Source of the DNA: JBCFBK01 sp050173895
GTDB lineage: Bacteria > Bacteroidota > Bacteroidia > Bacteroidales > Prolixibacteraceae
Direction of reading: 5' to 3'
NCBI GenBank assembly: GCA_050173895.1
Contig: JBFXKJ010000001.1
Coordinates: 12,969 to 76,968, forward strand
Length of the DNA: 64,000 nt
Shown here: positions 45,197 through 53,212 of the stretch, piece by piece
Layout of the letters: each line of letters opens with the position of its first letter
How positions within the stretch are numbered: position 1 is the stretch's first letter
Program-made: the position numbers and the translations under genes
The notes under the pieces: generated by a model
What the model saw: only the letters and a program-made list of their open reading frames with translations
The model's database searches: none
What the model was told of the DNA's origin: nothing

Positions 45197-45787
45197 TTAC
45201 AGGAAAAGGCATATAAAGAGGAAATTTACAAACAACGACTGATCGATATTTTGACGGAGATACCGTAATGCTTTTACCATATGAACTTCGACCGTATTTT
45301 TCGATATCCCCAATTGCTTTGCTATTTCAGGATAGCTTAACCCTTTTTCCCGGTGCATTTGGAAAACCTGTTTTTGCCGTTCCGGCAAACGATCGATCAA
45401 TTTTTGAACTTGACTGTTCAGCTCGTAAAACTCTAACTCACTGATACTGTCAGGAGCAGAATGGATATCTGAAAAATTCTTCAGGTATTCCTGGTACTTT
45501 TTATCAACGGAACGTTTCCTGATAACGCTTATGGAACTATGGTAGGCGACAGTGAAAACATATGAGTTCAGTGATTTGAAATCTTCAAATTTGTTCCGCG
45601 ATTCCCATATTTTAATGAAGATTCCCTGTACGATATCCTCTGCTTCCAGGTCATCTTTGAGAATCCTGCTGATAAATGCGAAAAGCTTATGGAAATACCA
45701 TTCATAAATCTGATCAAAAGCCTGCACATCATTTTTTTTTAAACGCACCAGCAATTCTTGTGTAATATTTTCTTTACCGGAAGACAA
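45197..45787 (-). CDS. ECF sigma-70 factor
   Basis: The 196-residue product contains region 2 (VRLKKNDVQAFDQIYEWY, LEAEDIVQGIFIKIWE) and region 4 (LPERQKQVFQMHREKGLSY followed by EIAKQLGISKNTVEVHMVKA). It is the intact regulator of the adjacent SusC/D locus, working with FecR. It provides the internal reference for the two truncated sigma remnants at 11582-11707 and 45970-46122. Its own promoter is not clear: TACTTTAG upstream is one base from the -7 consensus. Confidence 0.93.
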   Translation of the reverse strand: MSSGKENITQELLVRLKKNDVQAFDQIYEWYFHKLFAFISRILKDDLEAEDIVQGIFIKIWESRNKFEDFKSLNSYVFTVAYHSSISVIRKRSVDKKYQEYLKNFSDIHSAPDSISELEFYELNSQVQKLIDRLPERQKQVFQMHREKGLSYPEIAKQLGISKNTVEVHMVKALRYLRQNIDQSLFVNFLFICLFL

Positions 45788-45847
45788 TGCTTGATCAGAT
45801 TAGAGAGTTTAAACTGCTAAAGTAAAAAATATTTGAAAGAAACGAAT

Positions 45848-45869
45848 TGAGAGAGCCAAAGCTCTCTTA
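45848..45869. repeat. Short hairpin upstream of the ECF sigma gene
   Basis: AGAGAGC/GCTCTCT with a 4-nt CAAA loop, extended by a G-T and a T-A pair. On the - strand it is followed by a T-rich stretch, so it could be a weak terminator for transcription coming from the sigma remnant at 45970-46122. Confidence 0.45.
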
Positions 45870-45951
45870 CAAGAGCATGAATTTTGCGAATAAGAGAGAA
45901 TAGTGGAAAACTTATTTGGATACTGTCGATGCTTGAGTAAAAATCTACCGA

Positions 45952-45973
45952 GTGACTATTATCTCTTAGTCAC
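45952..45973. repeat. Inverted repeat at the break point of the sigma remnant
   Basis: A perfect 7-bp inverted repeat GTGACTA/TAGTCAC with an 8-nt spacer. The right arm contains the TGA that ends the truncated sigma frame. It may be a scar of the event that removed the rest of the gene, or chance. Confidence 0.4.
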
Positions 45974-46122
45974 CTGATAGACACCAGATCTTCACACATG
46001 TCGCGATCGGGAATATAACGGTAGGCAAAGGAAGAAAAGATCGCGGAGTTTTCTTTGAAGAAGTCTTCAAAGCTGACCGACTCTCCGTTTTGAACCCGTA
46101 TGGTGTTGCGAATACCCGGCAT
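45970..46122 (-). pseudogene. Second ECF sigma factor N-terminal remnant
   Basis: From the ATG at 46122 a 50-residue frame includes SFEDFFKENSAIFSSFAYRY and PDRDMCEDLVSIR, then TGA. It matches the first half of sigma region 2 (compare EAEDIVQGIF in the intact factor); the homology ends right after EDLV, where the conserved helix should continue. No later part of a sigma gene can be found in any frame downstream. No FecR piece is visible. It lies between the intact sigma gene and a sulfatase gene. Confidence 0.65.
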
Positions 46123-46224
46123 TAAATAAGGTTAGCAAGTCAATACAAATTTAACTAATATTTTTAGAATTTTGATTGACAGGGCATTCAAAAGAGGGGA
46201 GGGGCTGGAAATTTTTGTCTGACG

Positions 46225-46279
46225 GTTGGTTGATGGTTCGCTGATCGTTCAGTGCTCCTTCGCTGATGGTTGGGTGATG
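46225..46279. repeat. Five imperfect 11-nt tandem repeats
   Basis: Units in register are GTTGGTTGATG, GTTCGCTGATC, GTTCAGTGCTC, CTTCGCTGATG and GTTGGGTGATG. The tract begins 26 nt beyond the sulfatase stop and is not coding in any convincing frame. The remainder of the 45788-46304 gap between it, the sigma remnant and the intact sigma gene holds nothing else I recognise. Confidence 0.75.
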
Positions 46280-46304
46280 GATATCCCGTTGGCGCCTGAC
46301 AGAA

Positions 46305-48020
46305 CTACTGAGCACTCTTTATTTCGAATGTTCCGGTCAGCTCTTCACTTTCCTTGTACCCATACCGTACCGCTTTAGCCCTGATCGTGTATGTTCCCGC
46401 ATCAAGCCGGATCGCACCGGTGTAAAGTTTCCACCGGGGATTCTCACCCTCTTCAAACGTATAGACTAACGAAGCGCCGTGAGTCGGACAAAAAAGTGAC
46501 AATGTCATCGGAGCTGTGAATGTTCCTCCTTCCCGGTGGTTTTTTGAAAACCTTTCTTCAGGCGAATTAAAGATAAACCAGGGTTTATCCGTTACCGGCT
46601 GTTTCTTGCCCGGCCACATCATTTCAATCATCTCCGGTTCATTCATTCTTCCCATGTCGTTTGTTTCGATCATCCACTGGTCGAGCAGTTGGCGCATGTT
46701 TTTCAGAATGTCCCTGTACTCCGGCGAGCTTGCCATGTTGATTAGCTGGTACGGATCTTTTTTTACGTCGTAGAGTTCTTCAGGAGGACGGGTGCCGGTC
46801 ATCCACTTTTGCTGATCGGTTGTAAGTTTCCCTTCCGCATCAAGGCGCAACATTTCCTGCATGATCGGCATCTTCGACAGATAAGGGATCCAGATGTTAT
46901 AGCTGGTATTGGTGTAGAAATTGCGGATATAAAGGTGATCCCGGTTACGCACGGCCCGGATCATATCGTATGACTCATCTACCCGGTCGCGAGCTGCAAA
47001 GATGTATTGCCGTCCATTCGCCGGGTCGTCATATTTCCCAAGGAACGGCCTGCCCTGCATGTGCGCCGGCGGACAAATACCGGCAAGAGAGAGTGCAGTG
47101 GGACCAAGGTCGATCGAACTGATTAACCGGTTGTCGACCGTCCCTTTTTTATACCCGTCGGGAAATTTCACAATCAGGGGAATGTGCAGGCCTGAATCAT
47201 AGAGCCACCGTTTGGCACGGGGAAGCCCGTCGCCGTGATCACCCCAGAAAAAGATGATCGTGTTATCGAGTTCGCCTTCCGATTCCAGTTCATCGAGCAG
47301 CTTACCGGCCCATTCATCAAGGTTTGCGATATTATCATATTGTTTGGCGATATTTTTCCGCACGGTTTCGTTATCCGGATAATAAGGGGGGACAACCACT
47401 TTGGAGGGGTCCGTTTTCACGTCGCTGATATCCCATGCCTGACTTTCGTGTGTTCCGGTATAGTTGAAAACGGCAAAAAAAGGTTGCTTTTTATCCTGCC
47501 GGTTTTTATAATGGGCTTTTTTGCCGCATTCGTCCCATATGCTGGCCGGGACCGGGTCGCGGGCGAATTGATAATCTGTTTTGCTGTTATTGGTACAATA
47601 ATAGCCGGCAGCACGCATGTATTCGGTGAACGCCTTGACATAATGGGGCGGAACGGCTGTGAAAGTCAACGGATCTTCAACACTGCGACGATACGAAGTG
47701 GTCCGCATATGCATACACCCGATCGAAGTCTGGTACATACCGGTGATGATCCCGGCCCGTACGGGCGCACAAATGGCAGCAGTCGTATAGACATTGCCAA
47801 ATACGATACCCTGCTTTGCTAAACGATCAAGCTGAGGTGTCCGGGCCACCGGATCGCCATAGCATCCCAGCCGGGGACTGATATCTTCGGTCGAAATCCA
47901 GATTATATTCGGTGATTTCACGAGTGTTTGTTCCTGAGCCTGGACCGGATACGCAAAACCGGCAATGACTGCAGGAATGATTCCGGACAAAACGGGCTTC
48001 CTGATTGTTCTGATCTTCAT
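46305..48020 (-). CDS. S1-family sulfatase
   Basis: The ATG at 48020 (MKIRTIRKPVLSGI) gives 571 residues with a signal peptide ending PVQAQ. The core motifs are IIWISTEDISPRLGCYGD and the formylglycine site AAICAPVRAGIITG (Cys84, C-x-P-V-R, Val in place of the more common Ser), FFWGDHGDGLPRAK with metal ligands, and RAKRWLYDSGLHIPL. The last 80 residues (FSKNHREGGTF to TGTFEIKSAQ) form a beta-rich tail that may bind carbohydrate. It belongs to the polysaccharide-type S1 sulfatases; the substrate is unknown. It stands alone next to a decayed sigma gene. Confidence 0.92.
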   Translation of the reverse strand: MKIRTIRKPVLSGIIPAVIAGFAYPVQAQEQTLVKSPNIIWISTEDISPRLGCYGDPVARTPQLDRLAKQGIVFGNVYTTAAICAPVRAGIITGMYQTSIGCMHMRTTSYRRSVEDPLTFTAVPPHYVKAFTEYMRAAGYYCTNNSKTDYQFARDPVPASIWDECGKKAHYKNRQDKKQPFFAVFNYTGTHESQAWDISDVKTDPSKVVVPPYYPDNETVRKNIAKQYDNIANLDEWAGKLLDELESEGELDNTIIFFWGDHGDGLPRAKRWLYDSGLHIPLIVKFPDGYKKGTVDNRLISSIDLGPTALSLAGICPPAHMQGRPFLGKYDDPANGRQYIFAARDRVDESYDMIRAVRNRDHLYIRNFYTNTSYNIWIPYLSKMPIMQEMLRLDAEGKLTTDQQKWMTGTRPPEELYDVKKDPYQLINMASSPEYRDILKNMRQLLDQWMIETNDMGRMNEPEMIEMMWPGKKQPVTDKPWFIFNSPEERFSKNHREGGTFTAPMTLSLFCPTHGASLVYTFEEGENPRWKLYTGAIRLDAGTYTIRAKAVRYGYKESEELTGTFEIKSAQ

Positions 48021-48280
48021 AAGAAAAGGTTTGGTATTCAAAAATAAAAACAAATCTAAACAAAATCAAAATGAGTGGCAGAATAAGACCTGCATGCTCC
48101 TGAAAAAAGGTTGTTAGTTTGTTAGTCAACACAGATCAGAATGTGTGGCGGTACGCATAATTTTTCATGTTTTATTTTTTTCATTGATTCTTATTATGTA
48201 TGTTGCCGTCCTGTATTCATTTACTACAGAATTGATGATCTGTAAATAAAAAACAAAACTGCCTGTCATTCAAAAAGGCG

Positions 48281-48658
48281 ATGAAAATAAGGGAAGTTAT
48301 GCAAAAAGTATTAATCATTTTTAACCGGGAGCCATACGACAGTACGGACGTTACCTGGAATGGACTGCGGCTCGCTGATACATTAAAGAAAAAGGGGCAC
48401 GAGGTAAGAATTTTTCTGATGAATGACGCGGTGGATCTCGCACGCGACGCGTGCAAACCGCCTCAGGGATATGACCAGGACCTGTCGCAAATGCTTAGGG
48501 ACTTGATTGGGAAAGGCGTACCGGTTGAGGTTTGCGGGACCTGCATGGCCCGTTGTGGCCTTTATAAAAACCACCCGTATTTCGAAGGAGCAAATAAATC
48601 GACCATGGCATTCCTGGCTGATTGGGTAGCTGACAGTGACAAGGTGGTCACATTCTAA
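48281..48658 (+). CDS. DsrE/F-like family protein
   Basis: A 125-residue protein, or 119 residues if the second Met (MQKVLIIFNREPYDST) is used. The fold motifs are VLIIFNREPYDSTDVTWNGLRLA and GHEVRIFLMNDAVDLA, as in DsrE-type small sulfur-carrier proteins. A cysteine cluster CGTCMARCG (Cys85, Cys88, Cys92) is present; DsrE-like proteins carry sulfur on cysteine. It converges with the arsenic operon. A role in thiol or metalloid chemistry is possible but not shown. Confidence 0.8.
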   Translation: MKIREVMQKVLIIFNREPYDSTDVTWNGLRLADTLKKKGHEVRIFLMNDAVDLARDACKPPQGYDQDLSQMLRDLIGKGVPVEVCGTCMARCGLYKNHPYFEGANKSTMAFLADWVADSDKVVTF

Positions 48659-48683
48659 ATCAGTCCGGATAGATATTTTTGAC

Positions 48684-48700
48684 GTCCACGTTTCGTGGAC
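48684..48700. terminator. Hairpin between convergent dsrE-like and CDF-like genes
   Basis: Perfect 7-bp stem GTCCACG/CGTGGAC with a TTT loop in the 63-nt gap between two convergent genes. No strong T tract follows on either side, so it is at best a weak bidirectional terminator. Confidence 0.45.
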
Positions 48701-48721
48701 AAACAATGTTTATGGACAAAC

Positions 48722-49363
48722 TTAGTGCTCGCAGTGGCAACTGAGGCTTTCGCTCCTGGCCTTTTCAAACGATTCCCTGCCCTCTGAGAATGCAAACCAG
48801 GCAATACCCAGTGAGCCGGCAATATCGAACCAGCCGATCGCAAAAAGCTCGTACAGGATGCTTGAAGCAAGCAAAATAAAGGACAGGTAGAAGCAGGTTT
48901 TGGTGCAGTTTGCATCCATGATGATGGCATCGGAATGCAACTTTTTGCCCACCCGCAGTTTCCAGGTCATTAAAATATACATTGTGAGAATGGATAATGC
49001 GGATATAACGATACCTGCAATGGTGGTTTCGGGTTTGGTCCCTGCAATCCCGTTCAGCACGGATCCGGCGATCAGTCCGGCAGCCAGGATATAGAAGGCA
49101 GTCCCGGTTATTTTAAGCGCCTGCCGTTCGAATTTGTCGTTTGAGCTGACATCGTGAATGCCTGCTCTTCTCATCCGGACAATCATGTGAAGAATGCCGA
49201 CGCCCGAGAGAACTTCCACAAAGCTGTCGACCCCGAATCCTAAAAGTGCAAGCGTGTCATCGTTGATACCGAAAAATACGGAAACCACTCCTTCGGCGAT
49301 ATTGTAGACAATGGTTACAACTGCAAGGATGAAGGCTGTTTGGATTAATTTTTCTTTATGCAT
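48722..49363 (-). CDS. CDF-like cation transporter, transmembrane domain only
   Basis: This 213-residue membrane protein has about six helices and motifs of the cation diffusion facilitator family: NIAEGVVSVFFG, LLGFGVDSFVEVLSG and KLHSDAIIMDANCTKTC. The cytoplasmic C-terminal domain of normal CDF proteins (about 80 residues) is absent; instead it ends with a short Cys/His tail (SLSCHCEH). It lies 82 nt behind acr3 on the same strand, so it is probably the last gene of the arsenic operon. The transported ion is unknown. Confidence 0.8.
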   Translation of the reverse strand: MHKEKLIQTAFILAVVTIVYNIAEGVVSVFFGINDDTLALLGFGVDSFVEVLSGVGILHMIVRMRRAGIHDVSSNDKFERQALKITGTAFYILAAGLIAGSVLNGIAGTKPETTIAGIVISALSILTMYILMTWKLRVGKKLHSDAIIMDANCTKTCFYLSFILLASSILYELFAIGWFDIAGSLGIAWFAFSEGRESFEKARSESLSCHCEH

Positions 49364-49445
49364 AATTTGTCCTCTCCGGGCTTAAAGATAGCGAATTAAA
49401 ATTGCAGGGGTTTGGGCCTGCATGACTTTTTGCCGATATCCCGGC

Positions 49446-50489
49446 TTAATATCTCCACCTGTTGGCCAGGGCCACCAGCGACAGCATGACGGGAACTTCA
49501 ACCAGCACCCCAACCACCGTTACCAGGGCCGCCGGCGATTGTAATCCGAACAAGGCAATAGCCACGGCAACGGCCAGTTCGAAAAAGTTGCTGGCGCCGA
49601 TCATGGCTGCCGGCGAGCAGATGGCATGGGGAAGCTTTAATTTCCGGCCCCCGATCCAGGTGATGAAGAAAATAAAGTAGGTCTGAATGACCAGCGGAAT
49701 GGCAACCAGAACGATAATCAGCGGATTTTGGGTGATGGTGTTTCCCTGGAAAGCGAAAAGTAAAACCAGAGTAAGCAGCAGTGCCACAATCGACACGGGC
49801 TTGAACTTCGGCAGGAAATTTTCTTTAAACCACTGTTCGCCCTTTCGCCCGATAAGTGTTTTGTGGGTGATATACCCCGCGACCAGAGGAACGACCACAA
49901 ATACGACCACGCTTGCAACCAGAGTATGATACGGAATCCGGACATTGGTTATTCCCAGCAAAAAACCGACAATCGGCACGAAGGCCACGAGGATGATCAG
50001 GTCATTGACGGAAACCTGTACCAGCGTATAGTTGGGATCGCCATCGGTGAGGTAACTCCACACAAAAACCATGGCCGTACACGGGGCTGCACCCAGCAAG
50101 ATGGCGCCGGCTATGTATTCTCCGGCAAGTTCGGGCTGAATAACAGCGGCATAGATCTTCGAAAAGAAGATCCATGCAAAAAAGGCCATGGTGAATGGCT
50201 TGATCAGCCAGTTGACGACCACCGTCAGGATCAGTCCTTTGGGGCGCTTCCCGACGGTTTTAATACTCGAAAAATCAACCTGCAGCATCATCGGATAGAT
50301 CATCATCCAGATCAGGACAGCTACCGGGAGGTTGACCCCGTAAATTTCCAGTTTGCTCAGAAATTGTACACTTTCGCCCGAAAGACTGCCAATGATAATT
50401 CCGGCGCCTATGCAAAGAGCGACCCATAAAGTGAGGTATTTTTCAAAAAAGCCGATCCGCTTTTTACCCGTGGCCATAGCGTTATTCAT
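49446..50489 (-). CDS. acr3: ACR3-type arsenite efflux permease
   Basis: The 347-residue protein has ten predicted membrane helices and the ACR3 signatures FEKYLTLWVALCIGAGIIIG at the N terminus, and the transport cysteine in GAAPCTAMVFVWSYLTDGD (Cys137). ACR3 exports arsenite using the proton gradient. It overlaps the stop of arsM by 4 nt and is followed by the CDF-like gene. Confidence 0.94.
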   Translation of the reverse strand: MNNAMATGKKRIGFFEKYLTLWVALCIGAGIIIGSLSGESVQFLSKLEIYGVNLPVAVLIWMMIYPMMLQVDFSSIKTVGKRPKGLILTVVVNWLIKPFTMAFFAWIFFSKIYAAVIQPELAGEYIAGAILLGAAPCTAMVFVWSYLTDGDPNYTLVQVSVNDLIILVAFVPIVGFLLGITNVRIPYHTLVASVVVFVVVPLVAGYITHKTLIGRKGEQWFKENFLPKFKPVSIVALLLTLVLLFAFQGNTITQNPLIIVLVAIPLVIQTYFIFFITWIGGRKLKLPHAICSPAAMIGASNFFELAVAVAIALFGLQSPAALVTVVGVLVEVPVMLSLVALANRWRY

Positions 50490-51289
50490 TTAATGCCATT
50501 TACGGTGATGCTGAAAATTCCCATATTGCTTTTCTTCAGCAACTGCAACTCATCCTGGCTGATGTAATTCAGCATGATGGAGTCGGGGATTTCGATCGCC
50601 TTTTCTTTTTTGATTTCGACAGCATGAAAGCCTTTGGCCCGGATCAGGTCGAGGTACGCGTTTTTTTGAACGGCGCCTGAAACACAACCGGCATACATTT
50701 CGGCGGCTTGACTGAGTTTTTCAGGGAGTTGCCCAATCAACACCACATCGGAGATGCAGAAGTGCCCTCCCGGTTTCAATACCCGGTATATTTCGCTGAA
50801 AGCTTTTTCTTTGTCCGGGACCAGGTTTAAAACGCAATTGCTGATGACCACATCAAATGTGTTATCGGGCAAAGGCATTTCCTCAATGTCGCCCTTTATA
50901 AACTGAATATTGCTGAATCCTGTTTTTTGAAGGTTTGCATTTGCTTTTTCGACCATGGCATCGGTAAAATCAATGCCTGTAACACGACCTTCATCGCCCG
51001 TAAGCGTTCGCGCCACGAAGCAGTCGTTCCCGGCACCTGAGCCGAGGTCCAGGACATGGTCGCCTTTCCTGATCCCGGCGTATTGGGTCGGTAATCCGCA
51101 ACCCAGGCCAAGGTCGGCGTCCGGATTATATCCTTCCAAAGCCGAATAATCGTCGCTGAAAACGGAATAGTCCATCTCATTGCAACAGCTTGTCCCGCCG
51201 CAGCAGGAGCTTTGGTTTAATAACTTGCTCTGACCGGCAATCGCTCCGTATTTATCTTTTACAATCAGTTTTAAATCTTCTGCTTTCAT
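50486..51289 (-). CDS. arsM: Arsenite S-adenosylmethionine methyltransferase ArsM
   Basis: A 267-residue class I methyltransferase with the SAM motif VLDLGSGAGNDCFVA, GDIEEMPLPDNTFDVVISN and VLKPGGHFCISD. ArsM cysteines are present: a cluster near the N terminus (SSCCGGTSCCNE, Cys29, 30, 35, 36), SNCVLN and YAGCVSGA, which bind trivalent arsenic. It makes methylated arsenicals. Its end overlaps acr3 by 4 nt and its start overlaps the end of arsC by 4 nt, so the three are co-translated. Confidence 0.93.
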   Translation of the reverse strand: MKAEDLKLIVKDKYGAIAGQSKLLNQSSCCGGTSCCNEMDYSVFSDDYSALEGYNPDADLGLGCGLPTQYAGIRKGDHVLDLGSGAGNDCFVARTLTGDEGRVTGIDFTDAMVEKANANLQKTGFSNIQFIKGDIEEMPLPDNTFDVVISNCVLNLVPDKEKAFSEIYRVLKPGGHFCISDVVLIGQLPEKLSQAAEMYAGCVSGAVQKNAYLDLIRAKGFHAVEIKKEKAIEIPDSIMLNYISQDELQLLKKSNMGIFSITVNGIK

Positions 51290-51714
51290 CTTAATTGTGG
51301 TTTAATTTTATTTTGATACAGATTTGAAAAAGCTTCCCTGATCTCATCACGCACGCGGCGGAATTCACCCCAAATGTAATCGTCGGTACCCGTTGCATGT
51401 GAGGGGTCTTCAAAACCCATGTGCAGGCGGTTTTTCACCTTTCCGAAAAAAGCCGGGCAGGTTTCGTTGGCATGATCGCAAACCGTGATGACGTAGTCCC
51501 ACTCCTCATTCAGATATTCATTGACCATTGTGGGTTGATGATGACTGATGTCGATGCCTTCTTCTTTCATCACCGCCACTGCTTTCGGATTTACCTGCGG
51601 GGCAGCCTCCGTTCCGGCCGAACGGACGATGATGTTTTTGTTGAACGACTGTAAAAAGCCATGAGCCATCTGGCTGCGGCAACTGTTGCCGGTGCATAAA
51701 ATTAAAATCTTCAT
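51286..51714 (-). CDS. arsC: Arsenate reductase, thioredoxin-coupled LMW-PTP type
   Basis: From the ATG at 51714 (MKILILCTGNSCRSQMAHG) the product has 142 residues; an upstream Met would run into arsR. It has the phosphatase-like loop C-x5-R with Cys7 and Cys12, and later cysteines in ITVCDHANETCP that form the redox relay, then the FEDPSHATG loop. It reduces arsenate to arsenite for ACR3 and ArsM. It starts 2 nt after the arsR stop. Confidence 0.93.
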   Translation of the reverse strand: MKILILCTGNSCRSQMAHGFLQSFNKNIIVRSAGTEAAPQVNPKAVAVMKEEGIDISHHQPTMVNEYLNEEWDYVITVCDHANETCPAFFGKVKNRLHMGFEDPSHATGTDDYIWGEFRRVRDEIREAFSNLYQNKIKPQLR

Positions 51715-51716
51715 CC

Positions 51717-52049
51717 TTACTTGCATTTAAAGTTTTCTGCCTTCAGCTTTTCCATGAAGAACAGGAGCATTTCTCTTAATTCCTCGATTTTTTCTGGATT
51801 CAGGCAGTAGTTGGTTCTCACTCCCTCAACATGGCCTTGTATGAGGCCGTTCTTTTTTAATTCCCCAAGATGCTGGTTTACCGTCGTCCTGCTCAAAGGG
51901 AGTTCCTCTGAAATGTCACCTGTGATGCAGGATTTGGTCTCGGCAAGATACTTCAGGATTTGTAACCTGGCAGGATGCGCCATCGCTTTGAAATACTCAG
52001 CACATACCTGCAATTCCGGATCGAAGAGATCTGTCTTAGATTGTACCAT
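51717..52049 (-). CDS. arsR: ArsR-family metalloid-responsive repressor
   Basis: The 110-residue winged-helix protein has the dimer and HTH motifs FKAMAHPARLQILKYLAE, ISEELPLSRTTVNQHLGEL and HVEGVRTNYCLNPE. Cysteines that could sense arsenite lie in VCAEYF, TKSCITGD and near the C terminus (KCK). It is the first gene of the arsenic operon and very likely represses it through the two palindromes just upstream. Confidence 0.93.
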   Translation of the reverse strand: MVQSKTDLFDPELQVCAEYFKAMAHPARLQILKYLAETKSCITGDISEELPLSRTTVNQHLGELKKNGLIQGHVEGVRTNYCLNPEKIEELREMLLFFMEKLKAENFKCK

Positions 52050-52057
52050 TCTTCAAC

Positions 52058-52083
52058 TATTTGACGCAAATATACGTCAAATA
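52058..52083 (-). promoter_or_regulatory. ArsR operator overlapping the -7 promoter element
   Basis: On the - strand the sequence is TTGACG-TATATTTG-CGTCAA. The 6-bp arms are perfect inverted repeats, extended three more bases outward. The 8-nt spacer TATATTTG fits the Bacteroidota -7 consensus TAnnTTTG exactly. A repressor bound here would cover the promoter. The element lies 18 nt upstream of the arsR ATG. I find no clear -33 TTTG at the usual distance. Confidence 0.7.
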
Positions 52084-52091
52084 ATTTTATG

Positions 52092-52107
52092 GACGTATAT
52101 ATACGTC
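52092..52107. promoter_or_regulatory. Second 16-bp palindrome upstream of arsR
   Basis: GACGTATA/TATACGTC is a perfect palindrome with the same half-site core (GACG...CGTC) as the operator at 52061-52080. It may be a second ArsR site. It lies between the end of the RND operon and arsR. Confidence 0.65.
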
Positions 52108-52126
52108 AAAAAAATCAGCAATTTTT

Positions 52127-53209
52127 TTACAGGTTCTGAACGCTTATGGTTACGCTTGCCCCGGGTTTGATCTCGTCGGTTGCCCGGAACAGCAGGGTAT
52201 CGCCTTCGCTTAGTTCGCCGAAAATCTCAATGCCGTTTTCCTGGGAGATCCCCTCCCTGACGTCCACCCATTGTGTCTTTCCCTGGGTTACCCGGATCAC
52301 GAACTTCTTTTCGAGTGTGGTGGTCACTGCCGGGAAAGGTATCAGAAAAGAACCTTCGGGCCGGTTTAGCTGAAGGCTGGCCATGGCATACATGCCGGCT
52401 TTTAGGTCGTTCCCTTGATTGTCGTATTCGTATTCCCACAGTTCGGTGCGCGTATCCGGATCAATGCGGCCTGATTTTCTCGTCAGTTTGGCTGAGAATG
52501 TTTTATTCTTGACGGCCTCGGTTGTAAATGCCAGTGTTTTTTCGGCGGGAATGCTGTTTACGTACGATTCGGGAACATTTACCCGGACCCTGAACTTGTC
52601 GTGCCGCTCGATTGTAAGCAGCGGATTTTTTGAGGCATTTGCATTTCCAACAAAATCGCCTGTATAGATCGATCGCTGCGTGATCATTCCGTCAAATGGC
52701 GCACGGATGGTCAGATAATCGCCCATCTGTTTCCAGGCCTGCGTGGCCGATCGGGCAGATGCGAGCGCTGCGCTGTCGGCCAGCATCTGGTTTTGGGCGC
52801 TGATTAATTCGGCCTCGGCAACAACTCCCTCCTGCCTTGCCGCATTCTGAACGCGTGAATACTTGTCCCGGCTGTTCTGAAACCGGACCTGGGCCTGGTT
52901 GTGCAGAGCGCTGGCTTCGGCATATTGTGCAATTACTTCCGGAGCATCGAGTGCCACCAGCACCTGTCCCTTTTTGACCCGTTCACCAATATCCACCTTC
53001 ACATCCCGGACATAACCGTCAACTTTGGCGTGGATCTCAGCGCGTTCGTAGGGGAGCACTTCTGCCGGAATATCCAGGGTCTTGCTGATATCCTGCTTTT
53101 TTAGGATAAAGGCATTTTTCACATCGGCCACTTCTTTTTCTGCTTTTTTATCGGGTGAACAGGAAAGAAGGACGCTAAAAACGGCAGCGGTCAGTATGGA
53201 TCTCTTCAT
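52127..53209 (-). CDS. RND efflux periplasmic adaptor (membrane fusion protein), lipoprotein
   Basis: A 360-residue lipoprotein (lipobox VLLSCSPDKK). The MFP lipoyl and barrel motifs are present: AEIHAKVDGYVRDVKVDIGERVKKGQVL in two halves, a coiled-coil hairpin around 100-150 (EASALHNQAQVRFQNSRDKY), IRAPFDGMITQRSIYTGDFVG and a beta-barrel with VRVNVPESY. It joins the pump to the TolC-like channel. It is third in the operon, 3 nt after the pump gene; its end is 78 nt from arsR. Confidence 0.93.
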   Translation of the reverse strand: MKRSILTAAVFSVLLSCSPDKKAEKEVADVKNAFILKKQDISKTLDIPAEVLPYERAEIHAKVDGYVRDVKVDIGERVKKGQVLVALDAPEVIAQYAEASALHNQAQVRFQNSRDKYSRVQNAARQEGVVAEAELISAQNQMLADSAALASARSATQAWKQMGDYLTIRAPFDGMITQRSIYTGDFVGNANASKNPLLTIERHDKFRVRVNVPESYVNSIPAEKTLAFTTEAVKNKTFSAKLTRKSGRIDPDTRTELWEYEYDNQGNDLKAGMYAMASLQLNRPEGSFLIPFPAVTTTLEKKFVIRVTQGKTQWVDVREGISQENGIEIFGELSEGDTLLFRATDEIKPGASVTISVQNL

Positions 53210-53212
53210 TTT

